From contig NZ_AP022560.1 in assembly GCF_010726085.1 (NCBI RefSeq), forward strand, positions 186,001 through 250,000: 64,000 nt of DNA, written 5' to 3'. Positions 1-9,313 of the stretch are shown here, piece after piece. Position numbers and translations under genes: made by a program. Source of the stretch: Mycolicibacterium moriokaense. Its GTDB lineage: Bacteria; Actinomycetota; Actinomycetes; Mycobacteriales; Mycobacteriaceae. Positions within the stretch are counted from its first letter, which is position 1; the number at the start of each line of letters is the position of its first letter. The notes beneath the pieces were generated by a model, which did not search any database, was not told the origin of the DNA, and worked only from the letters and a program-made list of their open reading frames with translations.

Positions 1-425
1 CGCAGTCCGAGCAGGACGCGCCGTAGATCGTCGCCGAAGGCGATGGGGGCGTCCGAAGCGGTGTCGACGCCGCCTGCGGCGGCCACCTCGTAGCGGCCCG
101 CCGCGATGCCGTCGGCCGCGGCGATGGTGGCCTGCAGTCCCGTGCCGCATGCCTGCTGGATGTCGAACGCAGGCGTGTAGGGCGACAGCGAGCTGCCGAG
201 CACGCATTCGCGCATCAGGTTGAAATCGCGGCTGTGCTTGAGTACCGCACCGCCGATCACCGCGCCCAGCGTCTCGCCCGCCAGGTTGAAGCGGTCGATC
301 AGACCGTCCAGCGCTGCGATGAACATGTCCTGGTTGGAGGCGTTGGCGTATGCACCGTCCGAGCGTGCGAAGGGAATTCGGTTGCCGCCGAGAATGGCGA
401 CCGGTCGGCGGGTATTGCTAGCCAT
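1..425 (-). CDS. fadA2: Acetyl-CoA acyltransferase (thiolase) FadA2, N-terminal part
   Basis: The first 141 codons of a thiolase are present; the rest lies beyond the window edge. Thiolases cleave 3-ketoacyl-CoA, or run in reverse to condense acyl-CoAs, in fatty-acid beta-oxidation. The N-terminus reads VAILGGNRIPFARSDGAYA and the nucleophilic cysteine lies in the motif IQQACGTGLQA, both typical of the FadA2 (Rv0243) type. ATG at 425 is chosen; an in-frame ATG at 434 would add three residues. It diverges from fabG4 with 47 bp between the starts, and that gap holds a TTACTC-N2-GAGTAA palindrome, so the two genes are probably co-regulated by the nearby TetR protein. Family assignment is secure; the substrate is inferred only. 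Confidence 0.9.
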   Translation of the reverse strand, partial: MASNTRRPVAILGGNRIPFARSDGAYANASNQDMFIAALDGLIDRFNLAGETLGAVIGGAVLKHSRDFNLMRECVLGSSLSPYTPAFDIQQACGTGLQATIAAADGIAAGRYEVAAAGGVDTASDAPIAFGDDLRRVLLGL

Positions 426-448
426 GAGACCCATAGTACCCACCCTTG

Positions 449-462
449 TTACTCAGGAGTAA
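449..462. promoter_or_regulatory. Palindromic operator TTACTC-AG-GAGTAA between fadA2 and fabG4
   Basis: A perfect 6-bp inverted repeat with a 2-bp spacer, ending 10 bp before the fabG4 ATG. The same arms recur at 3289-3302 over the start codon of the TetR gene in this cluster. Shared arms at both places strongly suggest one TetR dimer site, with repression of fadA2 and fabG4-htdX plus autoregulation. The binding protein is inferred from position. Confidence 0.7.
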
Positions 463-472
463 GTTCGTTCCC

Positions 473-1828
473 ATGGCTACCGATCTGTATTCGCAAATCG
501 TCCATTCGACGCCCGGATCGTTCCTCGCCAAGCAGCTCGGCATCCCGCAGCCCGAGACGTTGCGCCGCTACCGACCCGGTGAACCGCCACTGGCAGGCAC
601 GCTGCTGATCGGCGGCGAGGGACGCATCGTGGAGCCCGTGCGGACCGCGCTGGCCGAGGACTACGACGTGGTCTCCAACAACCTCGGCGGCCGCTGGGCG
701 GATTCGTTCGGCGGGCTGGTGTACGACGCCACCGGCATCACCGAGCCCGTGGCCCTCAAGGGGCTGTACAAATTCTTCACCCCGCTGCTGCGCAACCTCG
801 GACCGTCGGCACGCGTCGTCGTCGTCGGGACCACGCCCGAGGACGCCGGCAGCGTGTCCGAACGGATAGCGCAGCGCGCGCTCGAGGGGTTCACGCGCTC
901 GCTTGCCAAGGAGATGCGGCGCGGCGCCACCGTCAACCTGGTGTACCTGGGCGCCGATGCGAAGCCGGCGGCGACCGGGCTCGAGTCGACGCTGCGGTTC
1001 CTGCTGTCGGGCAAGTCGGCCTATGTCGACGGCCAGGTGTTCCGCGTCGGGGCTGCCGACTCGGCACCGCCCGCGGACTGGGACCGGCCGCTCGACGGCA
1101 AGATCGCGTTGGTCACCGGCGCCGCGCGCGGTATCGGCGCCACCATCGCCGAGGTGTTCGCCCGTGACGGCGCCAGCCTCGTCCTCGTCGATGTCGAGGG
1201 ATCCAACGACGACCTCGGGAACGTCGCCGCGAAGGTGGGCGCGACGGCGCTCATGCTCGACGTGACCGCCGACGACGCGGTGGACCGGATCACCGAGCAC
1301 CTGCACGAGCACTACCACGGGTCGAAGCTCGACATCCTGGTCAACAATGCGGGCATCACCCGAGACAAGCTGCTCGCCAACATGGACGAAGCCCGCTGGG
1401 ATTCGGTCCTCGCGGTGAATCTGCTTGCCCCGCTCCGGGTTACCGAAGGGCTGGTGGGCAACGGCAGCATCGGGGAGGGGGGCCGAGTGGTCGGGTTGTC
1501 CTCGATGGCAGGTATCGCCGGCAACCGCGGGCAGACGAACTACGCGGCCACCAAGGCGGGCATGATCGGGCTGACCGACGCACTGTCGGAGGCGTACGCC
1601 GACGCAGGTATCACCGTCAACGCAGTCGCGCCCGGATTCATCGAGACGAAGATGACCGAGGCCATCCCGCTGGCAACGCGTGAGATCGGCCGCCGACTCA
1701 ACTCGCTGTACCAGGGTGGTCAGCCGGTCGACGTCGCCGAGACCATCGCCTATTTCGCCAGCCCGGCATCGAATGCCGTCACCGGCAACACCATTCGCGT
1801 GTGCGGCCAGGCCATGTTGGGGGCTTAG
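473..1828 (+). CDS. fabG4: 3-oxoacyl-ACP reductase FabG4 (high-molecular-weight FabG)
   Basis: A 451-residue short-chain dehydrogenase that reduces 3-oxoacyl-ACP or -CoA. It has the two-part structure of mycobacterial FabG4: an N-terminal flavodoxin-like segment (about residues 1-205) and a C-terminal Rossmann domain. The cofactor motif TGAARGIG is at 215-222, NNAG at about 291-294, and the catalytic Ser344, Tyr357 and Lys361 lie in [24 protein letters not shown] at 473 gives [12 protein letters not shown], matching the family; an upstream TTG at 446 is less likely because it lies in the operator region. htdX starts 1 bp after the stop, so the two are co-transcribed. A reductase plus a dehydratase suggests one chain-modifying unit. 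Confidence 0.95.
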   Translation: MATDLYSQIVHSTPGSFLAKQLGIPQPETLRRYRPGEPPLAGTLLIGGEGRIVEPVRTALAEDYDVVSNNLGGRWADSFGGLVYDATGITEPVALKGLYKFFTPLLRNLGPSARVVVVGTTPEDAGSVSERIAQRALEGFTRSLAKEMRRGATVNLVYLGADAKPAATGLESTLRFLLSGKSAYVDGQVFRVGAADSAPPADWDRPLDGKIALVTGAARGIGATIAEVFARDGASLVLVDVEGSNDDLGNVAAKVGATALMLDVTADDAVDRITEHLHEHYHGSKLDILVNNAGITRDKLLANMDEARWDSVLAVNLLAPLRVTEGLVGNGSIGEGGRVVGLSSMAGIAGNRGQTNYAATKAGMIGLTDALSEAYADAGITVNAVAPGFIETKMTEAIPLATREIGRRLNSLYQGGQPVDVAETIAYFASPASNAVTGNTIRVCGQAMLGA

Positions 1829-1829
1829 C

Positions 1830-2672
1830 GTGACGCAACCGTCGGGCTTGAAGAACCTGCTGCGGGCGGCAGCGGGCGCGCTGCCGTTCGTGCCCCGCGG
1901 CGACTCGCTGCCGGACCGCACGCTCACCGTCGACGACCTGCCGATCGACAGCGCGAACGTGGCGGCCTACGCGGCCGTGACCGGGCTGCGATTCGGCGAC
2001 GCCGTGCCGCTGACCTACCCGTTCACGCTGACCTTCCCGACCGTGATGGCGCTGGTCACCGCGTTCGACTTCCCTTTTGCCGCAATGGGTTCGGTGCACA
2101 TCGAGAACCACATCACGCAATACCGACCGATCCTGGTGACGGACACGGTGGGGGTTCGGGTGCACGCGGAGAACCTGCGTGAGCACCGACGCGGCCTGCT
2201 CGTCGACATCGTCACCGATGTGAACGTCGGCAATGAGAAGGCCTGGCACCAGGTGACGACGTTCCTGCACCAGCAGAAGACGAGTCTGTCCGGCGAACCG
2301 AAACCGCCACCGAAGAAACAGCCCAAGCTCGGGCCGCCGAACGCGGTGCTACGCATCACGCCGGGACAGATTCGCCACTACGCCTCGGTCGGCGGTGACC
2401 ACAACCCGATTCACACCAACCCGATCGCGGCCAAGCTGTTCGGTTTCCCGACGGTGATCGCACACGGAATGTTCACCGCCGCAGCGGTACTGGCGAACAT
2501 CGAGGGACAGCTGCCCGACGCGGTGAAGTACTCGGTGCGGTTCGCCAAGCCGGTCGTACTGCCTGCGCGCGCCGCGCTCTACGTCGATCGCGTGACCGAC
2601 GGATGGGAGCTCACGCTGCGCCACGCGACCAAGGGCGACCCGCACCTGACGGGTTCGGTGACGGCGCTCTAG
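1830..2672 (+). CDS. htdX: 3-hydroxyacyl-thioester dehydratase HtdX
   Basis: A 280-residue MaoC-like double hot-dog dehydratase that removes water from 3-hydroxyacyl thioesters, the step after FabG4. The C-terminal hot-dog carries the hydratase-2 signature YASVGGDHNPIHTNP with its Asp and His, followed by VIAHGMFTAA. The N-terminal hot-dog contains PLTYPFTLTFPTVMALVT. GTG at 1830 (VTQPSGLKNLL) matches Rv0241c in start and length. The gene follows fabG4 by 1 bp and its stop codon overlaps the stop of the convergent TetR gene by 4 bp, so no independent terminator fits between them. Confidence 0.93.
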   Translation: MTQPSGLKNLLRAAAGALPFVPRGDSLPDRTLTVDDLPIDSANVAAYAAVTGLRFGDAVPLTYPFTLTFPTVMALVTAFDFPFAAMGSVHIENHITQYRPILVTDTVGVRVHAENLREHRRGLLVDIVTDVNVGNEKAWHQVTTFLHQQKTSLSGEPKPPPKKQPKLGPPNAVLRITPGQIRHYASVGGDHNPIHTNPIAAKLFGFPTVIAHGMFTAAAVLANIEGQLPDAVKYSVRFAKPVVLPARAALYVDRVTDGWELTLRHATKGDPHLTGSVTAL

Positions 2673-3289
2673 CCGGCGGTGACGGCGGCGTCCTTCTCGG
2701 ACTGCTTGCCCTTCAGGCCGCGCCAGAACAGGTTGATCAGCAATTCGGCGGCCTCGTCGACGCCCGCGTCGCCCGTGCTCACCCGGGCGGCGATGGCCTC
2801 ACCGGCACCCACCAGCGCGACGGCCATCATGTCGAAGTCGGTGTCCGGCTCCGGATTACGGGTGCCCGCCCTCAGCAGCCGGCTGACGAGTTCGATGATC
2901 CGCTCTCGGCCCTCGCGCACGGTATGCGCGAACGCCTGTGAGCTGGTGGCCTGGTTGTAGAGGACCATCCACGACGCCCGGTTGGCGTCGATGTAGGTGA
3001 GGAACGCCAAGACAGCGTTGCGGAGCAGGTCTCTCGGGCTCTGCGTGAAGTCGATCTTGCCGCGCACGTCCTCGACGAAGCGGGACAGCTCACGGTCCAG
3101 GCATGCGCCGAACAGCTCCTCCTTGGAGCCGTAGTAGAGGTAAAGCATCGGCTTGGAGATCTTGGCCTCGGCGGCGATGGCGTCCATCGACGTCTCGTGA
3201 TAGCCGTTCACCGAGAAAATCTGCACGGCGGCGTCCAGCATTTGCTGCTCACGTACCGCGCGGGGCAGCCGCTTCGTCCCACCTGCCAT
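2669..3289 (-). CDS. TetR/AcrR-family regulator of the fadA2/fabG4 cluster
   Basis: A 206-residue regulator of the Rv0238 type. The N-terminal helix-turn-helix spans about residues 15-62 (SMDAIAAEAKISKPMLYLYY); the remainder is an alpha-helical ligand-binding and dimerisation domain. The ATG at 3289 is confirmed by position: the palindrome TTACTC-AA-GAGTAA at 3289-3302 begins at the start codon, so a bound dimer would block initiation. The same arms lie between fadA2 and fabG4. The gene lies 52 bp after lpqI on the same strand and converges on htdX. The likely ligand is an acyl-CoA or acyl-ACP given the targets; that is inference. Confidence 0.88.
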   Translation of the reverse strand: MAGGTKRLPRAVREQQMLDAAVQIFSVNGYHETSMDAIAAEAKISKPMLYLYYGSKEELFGACLDRELSRFVEDVRGKIDFTQSPRDLLRNAVLAFLTYIDANRASWMVLYNQATSSQAFAHTVREGRERIIELVSRLLRAGTRNPEPDTDFDMMAVALVGAGEAIAARVSTGDAGVDEAAELLINLFWRGLKGKQSEKDAAVTAG

Positions 3290-3302
3290 TACTCAAGAGT
3301 AA
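3289..3302. promoter_or_regulatory. Palindromic operator TTACTC-AA-GAGTAA at the TetR gene start
   Basis: A perfect 6-bp inverted repeat with 2-bp spacer. It shares both arms with the site at 449-462 and differs only in the spacer. It lies in the lpqI-tetR gap and overlaps the first base of the TetR start codon, which fits autorepression. Confidence 0.7.
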
Positions 3303-3341
3303 GCAATGGGCGAACGCCGGGCGTCGACAGCGTGTTTTCCA

Positions 3342-4517
3342 CTAGCCCCCGCAGCGCGGATGGGGCCCCTTGACCGCGGCCATCCGCAGCACCGAGGCGT
3401 CCACCTGGGGCATCGACAGTTCGCCCGCGGCGACCGCCGCCTCCAGCCTGTCCAGCACGGCGGGCACCTCCGCGGTGGTCACCCACAGGGCCGTGTCCGC
3501 GCCGGCCTGCAACCCGCGCAACGCGGCGTCGGGGACACCCAGGCGATCGGAGATCGCCTGCATCGACGACAGGTCATCGGTGAAAACCGGGCCGTTGAAG
3601 GGCGGGCCGCCGTAGCCGCCGGAGCGCAATAGCCCGTACGCGCTCGGGCTGAGACTGGCCGGCTCGTTGCCGGTGAGACCCGGCACCTGCATGTGGCCGA
3701 GCATCACCCCGACCGGCGGCTGCGTGGTCAGCGTCCGGTACGGAATCAGGTCCCGGTTCTGCAGGTCCGCGATCGGCGGCGCGGTGACGCTGCCGGTGTG
3801 CGAGTCGCCCGAACCGCTCCCGTGTCCGGGAAAGTGTTTGAGCACCGGCAACAGCCCGGCGTCGCGCAGCCCGCGCGCATAAGCGCCGGCGAAGTCGGTG
3901 ACCACGGCCGGGTCGGCTCCGAAGGACCGGTCACCGATCACCGTGTCGTCGGGGGCGTCGGAGACGTCGACCACCGGCGCGAAGTCGATCGTGATGCCCT
4001 TGCTGCGCATCGCCTGGCCGCGCTGCAGCGCGATCGCGTACACCTGCTCGGGCGTCTGCGTCTGCGCCAGCACCCGCGCCGGCGGCTGGCTGCCGATGAT
4101 CGAGGACAACCGCGACACCCGACCGCCCTCCTCGTCGACGCTGACCGCCAGCGGCAGCGGGACCGCGTCGTTCGCGATCTCGATCAGCGATCCGTCCGAG
4201 AGCATCGACAGGTCGGTCCAGCTGCCGATCATGATTCCGCCAACGTGCTGCGCCTCCACGACAGCGCGGGCGTCGGCCGCATTGTGCACCCCGACCATCA
4301 GCAGTTGCGCCAGCTTGTCGCGGGTCGACAGCTGCGACAGCAGGGCCGGGCCGTCGCCGCACGCGGGCGGCGGGATGATCACCGGGGCTTGCGGAGCGGC
4401 CGTCGCCGCCATCGCGGGGGTCAGCGGCTCCGGCTCCGTCATAGAGCAGGCGGAGACAAGGGCGGACAGAGCTATGGCGGCGCAAACCGCACGCAACCCT
4501 GAGCCTTTTGAAGCCAT
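3342..4517 (-). CDS. lpqI: Lipoprotein LpqI, glycoside hydrolase family 3 beta-N-acetylglucosaminidase
   Basis: A 391-residue secreted lipoprotein of the NagZ/GH3 family, which removes N-acetylglucosamine from peptidoglycan fragments during wall turnover. The signal peptide ends in a lipobox LVSAC with acylated Cys24. The GH3 barrel carries the conserved KHFPGHGSGSGDSH loop, which supplies the acid/base His-Asp pair, and the nucleophile Asp in FTDDLSSMQA. Length equals the mycobacterial orthologue (about 388). ATG at 4517 gives a clean signal peptide; upstream in-frame starts would bury it. It lies 11 bp after a 99-residue gene and ahead of the TetR gene, so the three may form one transcript. 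Confidence 0.92.
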   Translation of the reverse strand: MASKGSGLRAVCAAIALSALVSACSMTEPEPLTPAMAATAAPQAPVIIPPPACGDGPALLSQLSTRDKLAQLLMVGVHNAADARAVVEAQHVGGIMIGSWTDLSMLSDGSLIEIANDAVPLPLAVSVDEEGGRVSRLSSIIGSQPPARVLAQTQTPEQVYAIALQRGQAMRSKGITIDFAPVVDVSDAPDDTVIGDRSFGADPAVVTDFAGAYARGLRDAGLLPVLKHFPGHGSGSGDSHTGSVTAPPIADLQNRDLIPYRTLTTQPPVGVMLGHMQVPGLTGNEPASLSPSAYGLLRSGGYGGPPFNGPVFTDDLSSMQAISDRLGVPDAALRGLQAGADTALWVTTAEVPAVLDRLEAAVAAGELSMPQVDASVLRMAAVKGPHPRCGG

Positions 4518-4528
4518 GGGCCTCGACC

Positions 4529-4828
4529 CTAGTAGGAAACGAAGCCGCATTCGATCCCACGGTCGGCGAGCCAGCTCCGCTCACCCCGCGCCATGATCGC
4601 CTCGACATGGGTGCAGACCAGGTCAAGCACGTCGGCGGCCGGTTCCGCGGACAGCGCCGCACGGATCTTGTCGAACTGATCGGCCGCGACGGTGATCTGA
4701 TACTCGTAACCGTCGAGGTGCACCCGGTCCCATCCGGTGAACACCAGCTCGCCGCCGTCGGCGTAGCCCACCCACACGGTGGCGGTGTCGGTGCGCCAGA
4801 AGACGCGCTCGGCGGCGGGCACGCGCAA
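4529..4828 (-). CDS. Conserved hypothetical protein (99 aa)
   Basis: A small soluble protein of up to 99 residues without a signal peptide or membrane segment. It contains aromatic, beta-rich text such as TATVWVGYADGGELVF and a helical C-terminal half ending in a cysteine (IECGFVSY). I do not recognise a named family. Start choices are TTG at 4828 (used here) or GTG at 4822; both leave about 25-30 bp to the divergent DUF2613 gene. It lies 11 bp upstream of lpqI on the same strand, so co-transcription is likely. Codon usage is normal for the window, which supports it being real. Confidence 0.65.
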   Translation of the reverse strand: MRVPAAERVFWRTDTATVWVGYADGGELVFTGWDRVHLDGYEYQITVAADQFDKIRAALSAEPAADVLDLVCTHVEAIMARGERSWLADRGIECGFVSY

Positions 4829-4850
4829 TATTGTCTGCTACTTTGGCCGA

Positions 4851-5024
4851 ATGGATCGGTTTCTCGTGCCCGCCGCGGCCAGCATCGTTGTGGGCCTGCT
4901 GCTGGGCGCGGCGGCCGTATTCGGAGTGACGCTGATGGTGCAGCAGGACAACAAGCCTCCGCTGCAGGCGGGCGATCCGGCGTCATCGGTGCTCAACCGG
5001 GTTGAGTACGGCGACAGAAGTTAA
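4851..5024 (+). CDS. DUF2613 small membrane or secreted protein (57 aa)
   Basis: A 57-residue protein with one hydrophobic helix (about residues 7-28, PAAASIVVGLLLGAAAVFGV) followed by a short polar tail, as in the Rv0236A/DUF2613 family found immediately before aftD in mycobacteria. It is membrane-anchored or secreted; its function is unknown. ATG at 4851 gives the full helix. Its last 23 bases overlap the chosen aftD start, so translation of the two may be coupled, hinting at a role alongside arabinan synthesis (inference from context). Confidence 0.8.
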   Translation: MDRFLVPAAASIVVGLLLGAAAVFGVTLMVQQDNKPPLQAGDPASSVLNRVEYGDRS

Positions 5025-8000
5025 ACCCCGGGTCGTCCCCTCGCCTTCGGCTGGGGGCCCACCGCCCATGCCGTCCGCCGTCAACACCCCGCCGCTCGCA
5101 CGGCGCTGGCTGTGGGTCGTCGCCGTGGCGGCGCTGGTGCTCACGTTCGCCCAGTCCCCCGGACAGATCTCCCCCGACACCAAGCTCGACCTGACCGCCA
5201 ACCCCCTGCGGTTTCTGACTCGCGCCTTCAATCTGTGGAACAGCGAGCTGCCGTTCGGGCAGGCACAGAACCAGGCCTACGGCTATCTGTTTCCGCACGG
5301 CACCTTCTTTCTCGCCGGCGACGTGCTCGGCCTGCCCGGGTGGGTGACCCAACGGCTGTGGTGGGCCCTGCTGCTGGTGGTCGGCTTCTGGGGCGTGCTA
5401 CGCGTGGCGGAGGCGCTCGGCATCGGCAGCCCCACCTCCCGGCTCATCGGCGCGGCGGCGTTCGCGTTGTCACCACGGGTGCTGACCACCATCGGGGCGA
5501 TCTCGTCGGAGACGCTGCCGATGATGCTGGCGCCGTGGGTGCTGCTGCCGATGATTCTTGCCCTGCGGGGTACGGGCAGTGTGCGGGTACTCGCGGCGCG
5601 GTCGGCGGTGGCCATCGCACTGATGGGGGCGGTCAACGCCGTCGCGACACTGACCGCGTGCCTGTTGGCGGCCATCTGGCTGGTGTGCCACAGACCGAAC
5701 AAGCTGTGGTGGCGCTTCACCGCGTGGTGGGCGCTGTGCATCGTGCTCGCGGTGTCGTGGTGGGTGGTCGCGCTCGTGCTTCTGGGCCGGATCAGTCCGC
5801 CGTTCCTGGACTTCATCGAATCCTCGGGTGTGACCACGCGGTGGATGTCGCTGACCGAGATGCTGCGCGGCACCGACGTCTGGACGCCGTTCGTCGCACC
5901 GAACGCCACGGCGGGCGCCTCATTGGTGACGGGATCGGTGGCGGTGCTGGCGACGACGCTGGTGGCCGCGGCAGGTCTCGCGGGCCTCGCCTTGCGGTCG
6001 ATGCCCGCGCGCGGACGGCTCATCACCATCCTGCTCGTCGGCGTCACCGTGCTGGCGCTTGGCTATTCGGGTGGCCTGGGATCGCCTGTGGCCCTTCATG
6101 TCCAGGCCTTCCTCGACGCCGACGGCACCCCGCTGCGCAACATCCACAAACTCGAACCGCTGCTGCGGCTACCGATCGCTTTAGGTCTGGCGCACCTGCT
6201 GGGCCGCATCCCGCTACCGGGCAGCGCGCCACGCGCCGTCTGGCGGGACGCCTTCGCCCACCCGGAACGCGACAAGCGGGTGGCCGTCGGTGTCGTCGTC
6301 CTCGTCGCATTGACGGCGGCCACCTCACTGGCCTGGACCGGTCGGCTCACTCCGCCAGGCGCGTTCGATGCGATCCCCCAGTACTGGCACGAGACCGCGG
6401 CGTGGCTCGACGAACACAACGACTCCGGACGTGTGCTGGTAGCGCCGGGCGCCCCGTTCGCCACCCAGGTGTGGGGCAGCAGCCACGACGAACCCCTGCA
6501 GGTGCTCGGCGACAGCGCATGGGGGGTGCGGGACTCGATCCCGCTGAACCCGCCGGAGACCATCCGGGCCCTCGACTCGGTGCAGCGCCTCTTCGCGGCG
6601 GGGCGTCCATCCGCGGGGTTCGCAGATACCCTTGCCCGGCAAGGGATCTCGTATGTCGTCGTGCGTAACGATCTGGACCCCGAGACGTCGCGATCGGCCC
6701 GACCGCTGCTGGTGCACCGCGCGATCGACGGCTCGCCAGGCCTGGAGCGGGTGGCCGAGTTCGGCGATCCGGTCGGCCCGGGCACGCTGGCCGGTTTCAT
6801 CACCGACAGCGGTCTGCGACCGCGCTATCCCGCCGTCGAGATCTACCGCGTCAACCCCGCCGCGCCCGGGATACCGGTCACGCCGTACCTCGTCGACACC
6901 GATGCGATGGCCCGCGTCGACGGGGCACCGGAGGCGCTGCTGCGCCTCGACGAACGGCGCCGCCTGCTCGGGCAGCCGCCGCTGGGGCCGATGCTGCTGA
7001 CGGCCGACGCCCAGCGAGCGGGTCTGGCCGTGCCGCCGGGGACGGGCATCATCGTGACCGACACCCCGCTGGCCCGGGAGACCGACTACGGCCGCGTCGA
7101 CGACCACTCGTCGGCGATCCGCACACCCGACGATCCGCGGCACACGTTCAACCGCGTGATGGACTATCCGAGTCCGGGCGCCGAAACCGTTTACGGCCAG
7201 TGGTCCGGTGGGCGCGTGTCGGTGTCGAGTTCGGCGGCGGACTCGACCGCACTTCCAAACGTGGCACCTGCGACCGGGCCTGCCGCCGCGATCGACGCCG
7301 ACTCATCGACGAGCTGGGTGTCCAACGCGCTGCAGGCGGCCGTCGGCCAGTGGTTGCAGGTCGACTTCGACCATCCCGTCACCAACGCCACCATCACGAT
7401 CACCCCGAGCGCGACGGCCGTCGGCGCACAGGTCCGTCGCATCGAGGTGTCGACGGTGAACGGCACCAGCACGATGCGCGTCGACAAGCCGGGTGAGCCG
7501 CTGACCACCGCACTGCCCTACGGGGAGTCGCCGTGGGTGCGAATCACCGCGGCGGCCACCGAGGACGGATCGCCGGGCGTTCAGTTCGGCATCACCGATT
7601 TCGCCGTCACCCAGTACGACGCCAACGGCTTCGCGCATCCGGTCAACCTGCGCCACACCGTCGCTGTACCGGGGCCACCGCCGAATACTGCTGTCGCGCA
7701 ATGGGATCTGGGGTCCGACCTGCTGGGCAGATCCGGCTGCGCGCAGAGCTCGAACGGCATACGCTGCGCCGCGACCATGGCGTTGTCGGCGGAGGAGCCG
7801 GTGAACCTGAGCCGGACGCTGACCGTACCGGCACCGACGGAGGTGAGGCCGACGGTCTGGGTGCGTCCGCGCCAGGGCCCCAACCTCGCCGATCTCATCC
7901 GTGAGCCGGGCACCGTCATCGCCACCGGAGACGCGGACCCGATCGACGTGCTCGGCTCGGCCTACGCCGCCGCCGACGGCGACCCGGACACCGCGTGGAC

Positions 8001-9303
8001 CGCGCGACAGAGCGTCGTCCAGCACAAGACGCCGCCCACCCTGACCCTGACGCTGCCGGCCCGGCGCGAGGTCGCCGCCGTCCAGCTGACGCCAAGTTCG
8101 TCTGAACTGCCCGCACATCCGACGCTGGTCGCGATCGACCTCGGCGACGGACCTCAGGTGCGTCGACTGGCCGCCGACGCCGGACCTCAGACCTTCGACC
8201 TCAAGCCCCGCGTCACGGACACCGTGAAGGTTTCGCTGCTGGACTGGGACGACATCATCGACCGCACCGCGCTCGGGTTCGATCAGCTGAAGCCTCCCGG
8301 CCTCGCCGAGGTGACGGCTCTAGACCCGCGCGGCGCCCCGATCGCTGCGGCCGACGCAGCACGCAACCGCGACCGGACCATCGAATTGCCCTGTGGGCGT
8401 GGCCCGATCATCGGCGTCGCCGGCCAGTTCGTGCAGACCTCCCTGACCACGACCGTCGGGGCGCTGCTCGACAATGAACCCGTCGCCGCGCGGCCGTGCC
8501 AATCCGGACCGATCCTGCTGCCCGCCGGCCAGCAGGAGCTGCTGATCAGCCCCGGCGCGGCGTTCGTCACCGACGGGGTTCAGCTCGACGGGCCCCTGGC
8601 CGACCGGATACGTTCGGCGGCAACGGTTCCCGCGCAGGTCGACACGTGGAGCACCGATCACCGAGAGGTGACGGTCGCATCGTCGGAGGCGTCACGGGTG
8701 CTGGTGGTTCCCGAAAGCGTCAACCCCGGCTGGATCGCACACGGCCCCGACGGCTCCCGGCTGACGGCGGTCACGGTCAACGGCTGGCAGCAGGGCTGGG
8801 TGCTGCCGCCGGGCACCGGAGGACCCGTCACGCTGGCCTTCGAATCCAACGCGCTCTACCGCGCCGGGTTGATCGGCGGCCTCGCGCTGCTGCCGGTGCT
8901 CGCGCTGCTGGCCTTCTGGCCGGTGCGCCGCCGCGACGCAGAGGATGCGCCCGTACGCGTGTGGCGGCCGGGCCGGTGGCCGGTGAGCGCCGCGGTCCTC
9001 GTGGTCGGCGGCGCGATCTCGGGGGTGGCGGGCGTCATCGTCGTCAGCCTCGCCCTCGGTGTGCGGCATCTGCTGCGCAACCGCGAAAGACTTTGCGACG
9101 CCGTCACGGTCACCACGACCGCCGGCGGGCTGATTCTGGCGGGAGCCGTGCTCAGCCAGAACCCGTGGCGTTCGGTCGACGGCTATGTCGGTCATTCCGT
9201 GGGGGTGCAGTTGCTTGCTCTGATTTCGGTGGCGATGCTGGCCGCTTCCGTCGTGCCCGCCGATCGTCGTCGTTTGACCACCGAGGGCTCCAACGACCTC
9301 TAG
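5002..9303 (+). CDS. aftD: Alpha-(1->3)-arabinofuranosyltransferase AftD
   Basis: A 1433-residue membrane glycosyltransferase of the GT-C type (DUF3367) that adds arabinofuranose from decaprenyl-phospho-arabinose to arabinogalactan and lipoarabinomannan. The N-terminal third is polytopic, starting at about residue 30; the first external loop holds acidic residues in ISPDTKLDL expected to serve catalysis. The long extracellular middle contains discoidin/F5-8C-like carbohydrate-binding segments (around VAPATGPAAAIDADSSTSWV and SAYAAADGDPDTAWT), and two or more helices return near the C-terminus. Length agrees with the family (about 1400). The start is uncertain: TTG 5002 is the longest and overlaps the DUF2613 gene; ATG 5069 would lose 22 poorly conserved residues. 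Confidence 0.95.
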   Translation: MSTATEVKPRVVPSPSAGGPPPMPSAVNTPPLARRWLWVVAVAALVLTFAQSPGQISPDTKLDLTANPLRFLTRAFNLWNSELPFGQAQNQAYGYLFPHGTFFLAGDVLGLPGWVTQRLWWALLLVVGFWGVLRVAEALGIGSPTSRLIGAAAFALSPRVLTTIGAISSETLPMMLAPWVLLPMILALRGTGSVRVLAARSAVAIALMGAVNAVATLTACLLAAIWLVCHRPNKLWWRFTAWWALCIVLAVSWWVVALVLLGRISPPFLDFIESSGVTTRWMSLTEMLRGTDVWTPFVAPNATAGASLVTGSVAVLATTLVAAAGLAGLALRSMPARGRLITILLVGVTVLALGYSGGLGSPVALHVQAFLDADGTPLRNIHKLEPLLRLPIALGLAHLLGRIPLPGSAPRAVWRDAFAHPERDKRVAVGVVVLVALTAATSLAWTGRLTPPGAFDAIPQYWHETAAWLDEHNDSGRVLVAPGAPFATQVWGSSHDEPLQVLGDSAWGVRDSIPLNPPETIRALDSVQRLFAAGRPSAGFADTLARQGISYVVVRNDLDPETSRSARPLLVHRAIDGSPGLERVAEFGDPVGPGTLAGFITDSGLRPRYPAVEIYRVNPAAPGIPVTPYLVDTDAMARVDGAPEALLRLDERRRLLGQPPLGPMLLTADAQRAGLAVPPGTGIIVTDTPLARETDYGRVDDHSSAIRTPDDPRHTFNRVMDYPSPGAETVYGQWSGGRVSVSSSAADSTALPNVAPATGPAAAIDADSSTSWVSNALQAAVGQWLQVDFDHPVTNATITITPSATAVGAQVRRIEVSTVNGTSTMRVDKPGEPLTTALPYGESPWVRITAAATEDGSPGVQFGITDFAVTQYDANGFAHPVNLRHTVAVPGPPPNTAVAQWDLGSDLLGRSGCAQSSNGIRCAATMALSAEEPVNLSRTLTVPAPTEVRPTVWVRPRQGPNLADLIREPGTVIATGDADPIDVLGSAYAAADGDPDTAWTARQSVVQHKTPPTLTLTLPARREVAAVQLTPSSSELPAHPTLVAIDLGDGPQVRRLAADAGPQTFDLKPRVTDTVKVSLLDWDDIIDRTALGFDQLKPPGLAEVTALDPRGAPIAAADAARNRDRTIELPCGRGPIIGVAGQFVQTSLTTTVGALLDNEPVAARPCQSGPILLPAGQQELLISPGAAFVTDGVQLDGPLADRIRSAATVPAQVDTWSTDHREVTVASSEASRVLVVPESVNPGWIAHGPDGSRLTAVTVNGWQQGWVLPPGTGGPVTLAFESNALYRAGLIGGLALLPVLALLAFWPVRRRDAEDAPVRVWRPGRWPVSAAVLVVGGAISGVAGVIVVSLALGVRHLLRNRERLCDAVTVTTTAGGLILAGAVLSQNPWRSVDGYVGHSVGVQLLALISVAMLAASVVPADRRRLTTEGSNDL

Positions 9304-9313
9304 CATCGGCTCT

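Noticed and set aside
449..1927. 492-residue minus-strand frame opposite fabG4
   Set aside because: Arg/Asp/Gly/His-rich shadow of a well-recognised gene on the other strand; no domain and no ribosome site.
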